A stretch of 27,214 bases of DNA, from the NCBI GenBank assembly GCA_964396055.1, contig CAYNDV010000055.1:1-27214 (forward strand). The letters run 5' to 3'. This DNA comes from CAYJPV01 sp964396055. GTDB lineage: Bacteria > Acidobacteriota > Vicinamibacteria > Vicinamibacterales > JAKQTR01. The position numbers and the translations under genes are program-made. This document shows, one piece after another, positions 15,916-23,800 of the stretch; the first letter of the stretch is position 1; each line of letters opens with the position of its first letter. The notes beneath the pieces are model-generated. The model made no database searches. It saw only the letters and a program-made list of their open reading frames with translations, and was not told the origin of the DNA.

Positions 15916-17196
15916 TCAGGCTCCAGCCCCGGGTCCGTCCGCGAGGGCGCCCATCCAGCACGCGCCGCGGATGAACTCGCTCTGGCCCGCACCGCCCGGC
16001 CCGCGATCGTCCGCCAGCAGGTGCAGGACGCTGAGCAGGGACTGGGTCTCGAAGAGGTCGCGCACGACGTCGGCCAGTTCCACCCGGCCCCGGCGCAGCG
16101 GCCGGAAGGGAAACGCCGCGGCGTGCACGTGTCCGTGGCACCCGCCCGCACCGATGGGCCTGATCTGCGGGCGAAGCCGGGCCAGGAGGGCTTCCTCCGG
16201 GCTCTCGCCCGGGGCGGCCTGGCCGCTCCCGTCCCGGAGGACGATGCCGGCAAACAGCGTCAGAGACCGGGGAAAGGCCCGCTCGGCGGTGAAGCTCAGG
16301 TGCGTCCGCACGCCCGGATGCGCGAACAGATCCGCAGGCGCACCCGGGTGCGCGGGTGAACGCCGGAGTGCCGCGCCGACCAGGCTGGCCGATTCCGCGA
16401 GACCGACCACGCCGATCGCGTCGGCTTCGGCAATCGACAGGCATGCGTCAAGGAGGTTCGAGAAGCCGACGGTCGAGCCGGCCGTGGCGGTGTCGAAGCG
16501 CACCAGTCGCGAGAACCGCCCCTCGCACGTCAACCCGTGCCACAGCTGCACGTCGGCGGACAGCGGTCCCGTGGAGGACAGGTAGTCCGCCACGTTCGTC
16601 CCGTCGGCCGGCTGGTAGGCGGTCACGCCCGACACCGACAGCAACTCACCGAAACGGAGCCGGCAGTCGGCGAAGTCGCTGCCGAACGCGCCGACGCCAA
16701 GGGCGAACAGCGGCGACAGCCCGCCGAGCGACGTGCACGACTGCGCGGCGGGCGACTGGCCGTCGCCAGGACGGCCGACGACCGTCACGGTGACGGGCAG
16801 CGCCGGATCGGCCGGGAACACCTCGAACCGGATGCCGCCGCGCTCGATGACGGCGGCCTCGGGCGGCGGCGGGGCCGACGGCGCGGCGGGCGCCTCACCC
16901 CCGGTCAGCACCGCCAGCAGCCTGGTCACCTGCAGCACGGTGCGGACCGGCGCGGACGGTTCGACGACCTGGAACGTCCCGCCGATGGCAGCCAGTTGCT
17001 TGCGGTACTTCACCAGCACGGCAATGCCGGCCGAGCTGAGGAACGTGACCTTGGCCAGATTGAGGTGGAGGTGGTGATGCCCGTCGCGCACGGCCTCGCC
17101 GACCGCGGCGTCGAGGTGATCCGCCCAGTAGCCGTCGAGACGGCCATCCACGCCCAGGGTCACCGTGCCGGCATCCAGCGTTGTCGTGATGTCCAT
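15916..17196 (-). CDS. STAS-domain protein with a large unknown C-terminal region
   Basis: The protein has 426 residues. The first ~98 are a STAS domain of anti-anti-sigma type (VTLGVDGRLDGYWADHL, HLHLNLAKV, then TFLSSAGIAVLVKYRK, in which Ser54 or Ser55 would be the phosphorylation site, then FQVVEPSAPVRTVLQVTRL). After a Pro/Ala linker (101-114), residues about 118-426 form a region I do not recognise. It holds GQSPAAQSCTSLGGLSPLFALGVGAFG, repeated small-residue helices, a Cys/His-rich stretch (GGCHGHVHAAAFPFRPL, 351-367) and QSLLSVLHLLADDR. It has no membrane segment and may be a ligand-sensing or target-binding domain. The ATG at 17196 follows GGAG at suitable spacing. It lies 15 bp after the binding-protein gene and two bases before the permease. 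It is probably the phospho-switch partner of the RsbW-like protein at 13706-14128. Confidence 0.85.
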   Translation of the reverse strand: MDITTTLDAGTVTLGVDGRLDGYWADHLDAAVGEAVRDGHHHLHLNLAKVTFLSSAGIAVLVKYRKQLAAIGGTFQVVEPSAPVRTVLQVTRLLAVLTGGEAPAAPSAPPPPEAAVIERGGIRFEVFPADPALPVTVTVVGRPGDGQSPAAQSCTSLGGLSPLFALGVGAFGSDFADCRLRFGELLSVSGVTAYQPADGTNVADYLSSTGPLSADVQLWHGLTCEGRFSRLVRFDTATAGSTVGFSNLLDACLSIAEADAIGVVGLAESASLVGAALRRSPAHPGAPADLFAHPGVRTHLSFTAERAFPRSLTLFAGIVLRDGSGQAAPGESPEEALLARLRPQIRPIGAGGCHGHVHAAAFPFRPLRRGRVELADVVRDLFETQSLLSVLHLLADDRGPGGAGQSEFIRGACWMGALADGPGAGA

Positions 17197-17211
17197 GCGG
17201 TCTCCGGCGAC

Positions 17212-18312
17212 CTACCTGCGGCCCGGCACCTCAGCCGCCGACTGGAGGATGGCCGCCGCGTCGCGCCGGTGTACCCCGGCGGCGTCCACCACGACGTTGG
17301 CTTCCCGGACGGCGGCCTCGGGCACGGTCCACGGTTCACGCAGCCCGTCGAGCACGGTCAGGTTGACCGCAAGGTAGGGCGGCGTGACATCGAGCACGTC
17401 GCGGATCGGGATCCGCGCCATGTCGGCGCCCTCGAGAATGTCGGCCGTGAGCGCCGCCGCCTGGACCCCGACCTGGTAGAAGTCGGGGCCGAGGTCGAAC
17501 AGCGTGCCGCGGTCCGGCTTGCCGGGCAACGAGGTGAAGACGGGGATGCGGGCCCGGCGGCACGTGGCAATGAGCAGGTCGACAGCCGGGTTGACGGTGT
17601 TGTCGCCGCCCATCCAGAGGGCCTGCACGTCACGCGCGATCAGGGAGTTGACGGCGTCCGGCACCGCCGACGACGCGTCCACGTTCGCCTCGAGCAGGTC
17701 AATGTCGAGGGCCTTTGCGACCGTCCGGGCCCGGCCGACGAATGCCACGGAATTCGATTCGGCCGGGTTCCACACCACGCCGACCCGCCTGAGGGCGGGC
17801 AAGGCCTGCCGGGCCAGCTGGAACGCCTTGTCCACCGGCGGAAAGGCCCCGATGCCGGCGAGGTGCGGGGGATGCACGGCCGGATTCGCGCGATCCAGGC
17901 CCGCGCCGACGACGAACGGGTCGGCGACCAGGAAGAACAGGTGCCGCACCTGGCCGTCCCGGTTGATGTTGGCGAGTGCCTGCAGGGACGGTGTGCTCGC
18001 CGTCAGCACGAGGTCGTAGCCGGCAGTCGTGAGCTGGCGCGCCAGCATGACGCCGGTCGGCATGTCGCCCTGAGCGTTGAACTGGCGAATCGAGATGGAC
18101 TCGCCGTCGCGGTAGCCGCGTTCGGCGAGGCCGTCGATCAGGCCCCTGACCCCTTCGTCGAGCACCGGGGTATTGGCGTGCTGCAGCACCGCAATCACGG
18201 GCGTCTTGCGTGCCGCCGGCGCGCGCCGCCCGAGGTCCGACACCAGCAGCACGGCCGACGCCAGGCTGATGAGGACGATGCCGAGGGCGAGCCGCTTGAT
18301 GGCGTACAGCAT
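17212..18312 (-). CDS. ABC transporter substrate-binding protein (TrpX-like)
   Basis: This 366-residue protein has an N-terminal signal anchor (about 8-25, ALGIVLISLASAVLLVSD) and then a two-lobed periplasmic binding fold: lobe 1 starts at KTPVIAVLQHANTPVLDEGV and lobe 2 at ALRRVGVVWNPAESNSVAF. Segments such as GDMPTGVMLARQL, DLVLTASTPSLQAL, VQALWMGGDNTVNPAVD and DFYQVGVQAA fit the ABC_sub_bind family (TrpX type). It captures the solute for the TrpY/TrpZ-like permease and ATPase downstream and begins the five-gene operon. No lipobox is seen, so it may stay tethered by its anchor. The ATG at 18312 has no obvious ribosome binding site. The whole region upstream (18325-18389) is a long hairpin, so promoter position is unclear and read-through from the peroxiredoxin gene is possible. 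Confidence 0.88.
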   Translation of the reverse strand: MLYAIKRLALGIVLISLASAVLLVSDLGRRAPAARKTPVIAVLQHANTPVLDEGVRGLIDGLAERGYRDGESISIRQFNAQGDMPTGVMLARQLTTAGYDLVLTASTPSLQALANINRDGQVRHLFFLVADPFVVGAGLDRANPAVHPPHLAGIGAFPPVDKAFQLARQALPALRRVGVVWNPAESNSVAFVGRARTVAKALDIDLLEANVDASSAVPDAVNSLIARDVQALWMGGDNTVNPAVDLLIATCRRARIPVFTSLPGKPDRGTLFDLGPDFYQVGVQAAALTADILEGADMARIPIRDVLDVTPPYLAVNLTVLDGLREPWTVPEAAVREANVVVDAAGVHRRDAAAILQSAAEVPGRR

Positions 18313-18324
18313 TGTCGGTCGCGC

Positions 18325-18389
18325 AAATCAATCCCGGATTGATTTATGCACTTCGGCGGCAGATTGCATAAATCAATCCGGGATTGATT
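18325..18389. repeat. Paired palindromic element, 25-bp arms (possible terminator)
   Basis: Arms 18326-18350 and 18365-18389 are exact reverse complements around a 14-nt loop. Each arm holds a full copy of the 19-bp palindrome AATCAATCC-N-GGATTGATT, so the element is nested: it can fold as one long hairpin or as two small ones. It starts two bases after the peroxiredoxin stop and ends 12 bases before the binding-protein start. Confidence 0.88.
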
Positions 18390-18391
18390 AT

Positions 18392-18862
18392 TCAGCCGCG
18401 GCCTTTCACGAGGTCCAGCACCACGGAAACCGTCTCCGCCGGCGAGACCTTGTACCAGGCGCCGAGGATCTTCCCCTTCTCGTCGATGAGGAACGACGAC
18501 CGGATGATGCCGAACGACTTCTTCCCGTACATGTTCTTCTCGCCCCACACGCCGTAGGCCTCGGCCATCGCGTGATCGGTGTCCGACAGCAGCGGAAATC
18601 CCAGGGTGTACTTGTCGTCGAACTTCTTCTGCGCCTCGGGCTTGTCCGGGCTCACCCCGATGGCATCGATCCCGAGCCCGCCGAAATCGTCACGTGCGTC
18701 CCGCACGTTGCAGGATTGAATCGTTCAACCCGGCGTGTCGGCCTTCGGATAGAAGTACACGAGCAGCTTGCGGCCCTTGTAGTCGGACAGCTTCACGGTG
18801 TTCCCGTGCTGGTCCTTCAGCGAGAAGGCAGGCGCCTTGTCGCCGGGTTCGAGACGCGGCAT
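18392..18862 (-). CDS. bcp: Bcp/PrxQ-type peroxiredoxin with selenocysteine (in-frame TGA)
   Basis: This is a thiol peroxidase of the bacterioferritin-comigratory (Bcp/PrxQ) family, 156 residues if the TGA at 18727-18725 is read as selenocysteine 46. Upstream of it the frame reads MPRLEPGDKAPAFSL, then YKGRKLLVYFYPKADTPG, which is perfect family sequence. Downstream it continues with TIQSCNVRDARDDF, GIDAIGVSPDKPEAQKKF and YGKKSFGIIRSSFLID to the stop at 18392. The TGA falls exactly on the peroxidatic Cys (Cys45 of E. coli Bcp), and the resolving Cys is kept at position 51. A hairpin with a G-starting loop follows at SECIS distance. The ATG at 18862 has AAGGAG eight bases upstream. A simple nonsense mutation is unlikely because both halves are intact and no frameshift is needed. 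Standard gene callers would report only the C-terminal 104 codons. The enzyme reduces hydroperoxides in the cytoplasm. Confidence 0.9.
18692..18708 (-). promoter_or_regulatory. Bacterial SECIS-like hairpin in bcp
   Basis: On the minus strand ACGTGC-GGGAC-GCACGT forms a perfect 6-bp stem with a 5-nt loop that starts with G. The stem begins 17 nt and the loop 23 nt after the TGA, within the spacing known for bacterial SECIS elements bound by SelB. The perfect stem lies within codons of a well-conserved stretch (NVRDARD). Confidence 0.7.
18725..18727 (-). other. bcp: UGA codon predicted to encode selenocysteine (Sec46 of bcp)
   Basis: TGA replaces the peroxidatic Cys codon in the motif ADTPG-Sec-TIQSC. 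The local sequence around it is otherwise unchanged from the Bcp family. Confidence 0.85.
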
Positions 18863-18927
18863 CGGTCGGCTCCTTCGGTCTGCGGGCCGGGGCAGGCACG
18901 GCCAGGCCCGGACGGAAATGGGATATC

Positions 18928-18943
18928 CGAGAATGATATCTCG
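18928..18943. promoter_or_regulatory. Inverted repeat upstream of bcp (possible operator)
   Basis: CGAGA-ATGATA-TCTCG has perfect 5-nt arms, and ATATC is also repeated directly at 18923-18927 and 18936-18940. It lies about 66 bp upstream of the bcp start. The 238-bp stretch 18863-19100 otherwise holds only the hairpin at 19025-19046 and the heptamer array. Confidence 0.3.
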
Positions 18944-19024
18944 TCTCTCGGACGCTGGCTACGGACCGCGTGACAACACAACAGCCTGACGGTGTGACAG
19001 CGAGATCCCTGACGGCCACCGGCT

Positions 19025-19046
19025 GCGTCCGGCTGAAGCCGGACGC
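19025..19046. repeat. GCGTCCGGC hairpin (dispersed REP-like element)
   Basis: A perfect 9-bp stem (GCGTCCGGC with GCCGGACGC) closes on TGAA. On the minus strand it reads as ASGFSRT in one frame, a peptide I have seen in many spurious ORFs of Vicinamibacteria-type genomes. That points to a common dispersed hairpin, recalled from memory and not searched. Confidence 0.55.
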
Positions 19047-19060
19047 CACGAAGACACGCT

Positions 19061-19096
<36 letters not shown>

Positions 19097-19100
19097 TCTC

Positions 19101-20642
19101 CTACTTCGTCCTGCCCCCGATAAACCCCGCCACGTCGCGCGTGAGTGCCTGGTGCGCCGACGGGCGGATGTACATCATGTGCCCGCCTTCGTAGTACGTG
19201 AACGACACGCGATCGGTGATCTGCTTGTCGTAGGCCAGGTGGGACATGCTGAACTCGATGCCGCCGACGGTGGTCGCCATGTCGTAGTAGCCGCACAGCA
19301 CCAGGACCTTCAGGAACGGGTTCTTCGCCATCGCCTGCCGCAGGGTCTCGGTCATGTCCATGTAGCGGTTCTGCACGTAGGTCCACGGCCGGACGTTGCC
19401 CGACGTCGGGTAACGCAGGTCCGTGTCCCACTTCAGGTCGTTCTTCACATAGTGCTGGAACGTGGCGACATACGGTCCGGCCAGGGCCGTGTTCGAGGGA
19501 TCGAACTCCTGCCGTTCACCGGCCGCGTCGGCGTCGAGGGCTGTGAAGCGGCTGTCGAGGCGTCCGACGACGAGGCGCTTGTCCCGCAGCAACTCCTTGC
19601 GGAAGCGTCCCGGATCGATGCGCAGGTTCGACGCCAGAATGTACGGGACCGACAGCCCGGTGAACCGCGCCAGGCGCGCGGCGGCCGCCTGGCGTTCGGC
19701 CTCCGTGAGGGTATGGCCCTTCGTCAGCGCCAGCATGTACTCACCGAAGGCGAAGGTCCGCGCCTCATCGACCGCCACGGCCAGCGGCTTCTGCTGCAGA
19801 TCGGCCGGCAACCGCTTGTGGTACCACGCCGTGGCCGTGTAGGTCTGCACCTGAACCGCCCACGCGATGTCGTTGTTGGGCGCCGGCATCAGGGTCTGGT
19901 ACGACAGCAGCGCCGACAGCAGCACGATGCCGTTGAGCTCGAGGCCGTGCCTGGTCTGCAGTTCTCCCGCGAGGCCGGCGGACCGAATCGTGCCGTAGCT
20001 CTCGCCAATGAGGTACTTCGGCGAGAGCCACCGGTTGTACGTTTTCAGGTACTCGGCGATGAACTCGCCGAAGGCCCGGATGTCGCCGTCCTGGCCGTGG
20101 AACTGTGTGTTGTCGACACCCGCCATCACCCGGCTGTAGCCCGTGTCGATGGCATCCACGAACACGAGGTCGGACACGCCGATCAGCGAGTGCTCGTTGT
20201 CCACCAGGCGGTAGGGCGGCGCCGGCTGGAAGCCCTCGTCGGCCATGGCGGCGCGGCGCGGCGCGAACGACCCCATGTGCAGCCAGATCGACGCCGAGCC
20301 CGGCCCGCCGTTGTAGAGAAACGCGAGGGGACGCGTTCGCGCGTCTTCTCCGTCCTTCGTGTAGGCCACGAAGAACATCCGAGCCGCCACCTTGCCATCG
20401 TCGAGGCGGATCGGGATGGTGCCAGCCGTGGCGGTGTACCGGATGTCCTGCCCCCCGATGCGCACGGTGTGCGCGGTCTGTGCGGCATTCTCCTGGACGG
20501 CCGAGGCCGTCTCGCGGCTGCCCGGACGCGGCAGCGTCGGCGGCGCGTCGGGCGGCCCGCCGGGCCTCTGCTGGCCCGGGACCGGCACCGGCAGCAGCAC
20601 GAACGCAAGACAGCCGACGACGAGGACGTGGCGCAGGGTCAT
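19101..20642 (-). CDS. Secreted S10-family serine carboxypeptidase-like protein
   Basis: This 513-residue alpha/beta hydrolase of peptidase family S10 has a signal peptide (1-23, cleavage near VPG-QQRP). It carries the oxyanion motif NGGPGSAS (111-118), the nucleophile Ser215 in GESYGTIRS, Asp454 in LCGYYDMAT and His488 in EGGHMMYI, so the triad is complete. Family members remove C-terminal residues from peptides at acid pH; bacterial ones act in the periplasm. The ATG at 20642 is preceded by AGGAG; longer readings lack a signal peptide. It is divergent from the Asp-box protein and its minus-strand leader contains TATCAT at 20678-20673. Together with the S9A enzyme at the other end of the region it suggests a secreted peptide-scavenging capacity. 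Confidence 0.92.
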   Translation of the reverse strand: MTLRHVLVVGCLAFVLLPVPVPGQQRPGGPPDAPPTLPRPGSRETASAVQENAAQTAHTVRIGGQDIRYTATAGTIPIRLDDGKVAARMFFVAYTKDGEDARTRPLAFLYNGGPGSASIWLHMGSFAPRRAAMADEGFQPAPPYRLVDNEHSLIGVSDLVFVDAIDTGYSRVMAGVDNTQFHGQDGDIRAFGEFIAEYLKTYNRWLSPKYLIGESYGTIRSAGLAGELQTRHGLELNGIVLLSALLSYQTLMPAPNNDIAWAVQVQTYTATAWYHKRLPADLQQKPLAVAVDEARTFAFGEYMLALTKGHTLTEAERQAAAARLARFTGLSVPYILASNLRIDPGRFRKELLRDKRLVVGRLDSRFTALDADAAGERQEFDPSNTALAGPYVATFQHYVKNDLKWDTDLRYPTSGNVRPWTYVQNRYMDMTETLRQAMAKNPFLKVLVLCGYYDMATTVGGIEFSMSHLAYDKQITDRVSFTYYEGGHMMYIRPSAHQALTRDVAGFIGGRTK

Positions 20643-20706
20643 GGGGATGCTCCTGTGAGGAAACGGGCCGTGATGATACCACGGGGCATTCGCCGGCCGG
20701 ACCCGC

Positions 20707-20735
20707 GTGATCGTGCACGGGGTCTGGGGTATCAT
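20707..20735 (+). promoter_or_regulatory. Possible promoter for the Asp-box propeller gene
   Basis: GTGATC (20707-20712), a 17-bp spacer and TATCAT (20730-20735) form a weak promoter. The divergent S10 gene has the same GGTATCATC word on the other strand (20680-20672), so the two promoters look like mirror copies about 50 bp apart. Confidence 0.3.
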
Positions 20736-20808
20736 CGGCGCCTTGAACGCCAGCGTCCCGCGCCGCGAACCGCGGGCCGGAGATCGCCACTTCGCACGGG
20801 GAGCCGCC

Positions 20809-23800
20809 ATGCGCACTGTTGCCGCCCGTCACGTCCGTCTCTTGACTGCCCTCCTGTTCGCAGCCCTCTTCGCGGCCGGACTCCTGGCCCAGGGACCTCC
20901 AGGCGGCGCGCTGCCGAACCAGCCGCCGGAGCCCCTGCGGTTCCGGTACGTCGGACCGCCCAGCGCCGGCCGGTTCTCGGCAATCGCGGGGATTCCCGGC
21001 AACACGCAGGTCTACTACGCCGGGTCGGCGTCCGGCGGCGTCTGGAAGACCACCGACGGTGCCCAGACCTGGGAACCCGTCTTCGACGACCAGCCGGTGC
21101 AGGCCATCGGCGCCCTGGCCGTCTCCCGGTCCAATCCGAACATCGTCTGGGCCGGCACCGGCGAGGCCTGGGCCATCCGCGACGCCGACGTGATGGGCGA
21201 CGGGGTCTACAAGTCGACGGACGCCGGCAGGACGTGGGTCCATGCGGGTCTGCGCGAGACCGGCCGCATCGCGCGCATGCTGATCCATCCCACCAACCCC
21301 GACATCGTGTTCGCCTGCGCCCTGGGGCGCGCCACCGGCCCGCAGGAGGAACGCGGGGTCTTCCGGACGACGGACGGCGGGAAGACCTGGCAGCGCGTGT
21401 TGTTCGTCAACCCCGGCACGGGGTGTTCGGGGCTGTCGATGGATCCGAAGAACCCCGACGTGCTGCTGGCGGGCACGTGGGAAGTCGTGATGCACACGTG
21501 GGCCATGTTCAGCGGCGGACCGGGCAGCGGGGTCTACCGCTCGAAGGACGGCGGCGCCACCTGGCAGCGCCTCGAGGGTCCCGGCCTGCCGAAGCCGCCC
21601 GTCGGCAAGATCGACGTCGCCATCGCCCCATCGAACCCGAAGCGGATGTTCGCCCTCATCCAGACGCCGAACCAGGGCTCCCTCTGGCGGTCCGACGATG
21701 CGGGCGACACCTGGAAGGACGTGAGCTGGGACCGGCGACTGATCGGGCGGGCGGGTTTCTATATCCGCATCGAGGTGAACCCCCAGAACGCTGACGAAGT
21801 GCTGATCGCCAACAGCAGCTTCCATCGCTCGACCGACGGCGGCCTCACCTTCCCGCCCGGCGGCGGCCAGTGCGGCGACTGCCACGACATCTGGGTCGAT
21901 CCGCAGAACGGCGACCACTGGGTGGTCACCGACGACGCCGGGCTCAACTTCACCCGCGATCACGGGAAGACGTTCCAGGCCGCGATCCTGCCGAACGGGC
22001 AGATGTATCACGTCGCGGTGGACGAGCAGGTGCCGTACTGGATCTACAGCAACCGGCAGGACGACGGCACCATGCGCGGCCCGGTGTCGTCGCCCTGGCC
22101 CGTGCCGAACGTGCCGTCGTATGCGGCGGCCCAGGGCCTGCGGGGGCCGCGCCCGGGCATGGGCGGCGGCGGCGGGGCGTTCGGGTTGTCGCGAGGCCCG
22201 GCCGTCAGCCCGTGGCAACAGGGGCTCGGCGGGTGCGAATCCGGCTTCACCATGCCCGTGCCGGGCAACCCGGACATCATCTGGGGCACGTGTTACGGCA
22301 ACGAAGTCACGCGCTTCGACGCGCGGTTGGGCCGCGCACGGTCCGTGGCGCCGTGGATGCACACGCTCGACTCGGAGCCGGACAAGCTGAAGTACCGCTG
22401 CCACTGGTCGCCGCCGCTGGCCTTCGATCCGTTCGAGCCGGAGACGGTGTATTACGGCTGCCAGGTGATCTTCAAGACGTCGGACCAGGGCCAGTCGTGG
22501 TCGGTCATCAGCCCCGATCTCTCGACGCAGGACCCGAGCCGCATCGTGTCGTCGGGCGGGATCGTCGGCGACAACCTCGGCCAGTTCTACGGTGAGGTGG
22601 TGTTCGCGATCGCGCCCTCGATGCTCCAGCGGGGCCTCATCTGGGCCGGCACGAACGACGGCCTGATCTGGAACACGGTCGACGGGGGCCGCACGTGGGC
22701 CAACGTGACGAAGAACGTGGCCGGCCTGCGTGAGTGGGGCACGATCCGCCGGATCTACCCCTCGCGTTTCGACCCGGGCACGGCGTACGTCGCCGTGGAC
22801 TACCACCTGATGGACCACCGCGATCCGTACGTCTACAAGACGGCGGACTACGGGCGCACCTGGAAGCGGATCAGCGACGGCCTGCCCAAGGGCCACCCGC
22901 TCGACTACGTGCTGAACGTCGTGGAGAACCCGAACCGCCGGGGCATGCTCTTCGCCGGCACGGGCCGGGCGTTCTTCTATTCGATGGACGATGGCGCCAC
23001 GTGGACGCCGTTCAGGGACGGCTTGCCCGCCGCGCCCGTGACGTGGATCGAGGTTCAGGCTCAACACCACGATGTCGTGGTATCGACCTACGGCCGGGGC
23101 CTCTACGTGCTGCGCGACATCACGAGGCTCGAGCAGCAGGACCAGGTGGACGGGGCCGCGCCGGTCTTCTTCTACACGCCGCGCCCGGGGTTCCGTGAAG
23201 CGAAGAGCGGGGCGGCGGAGTTCCTGTACGCCGTCAAGGCGGAGTCGAAGGACCCGGTGACGTTCGCGATCCTCGACGCGGCGGGCACGGTCATCCGCAC
23301 GATCGAGGGGCCCGCGCGGCAGGGGCTGAACCGCGTGATGTGGGACCTCCGCTACACGCCGCCGGCGCAGGTCGAACTGCGCACGATTCCGCCGGACAAC
23401 CCGCACATCTGGGAGGAAGCGCGGTTCAAGGGCCAGACCACGCGCCCGATCCTGCACTGGGGCATCCAGGGACCGGTGCGCCAGGGCCCGCTCGTCACGC
23501 CGGGCGTGTATACCGTCCGGATGACGCACGGTGCCGTGAGCGTGGCGAAGGCGATCGAGATCATCAAGGACCCGGACATCAAGGCGCCGCCGTCCGATCT
23601 CGCGGCGGCGACCGCCGCCGGCCTGCGCATCCGCGACGCCCTGAACGCGTCGGTGGCCATGGTCAATCGCGTAGAGGTTGTCCGGAAGCAGATCGAGGAC
23701 CTGCTGAAGGTGCACGCCGGCACGCCCGCGGTGGTCCGGGCGCTTCGGGATCTCGACAAGAAGCTCTGGGACGTCGAGATGATGCTGGTGACCCGCACGG

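Noticed and set aside
14139..16253. 704-aa ABC protein starting far upstream
   Set aside because: Residues before the GTG at 14951 are the permease gene read out of frame. The real ATPase is 270 aa.
18392..18706. Truncated 104-aa peroxiredoxin or bcp pseudogene
   Set aside because: The upstream half is intact and in frame with a good ribosome binding site, and the only interruption is TGA at the catalytic position with a hairpin downstream. Selenocysteine explains this better than decay.
18690..19049. 119-codon frame overlapping the start of bcp
   Set aside because: It is out of frame with the conserved Bcp N-terminus, and its first part is only the ASGFSRT hairpin repeat.
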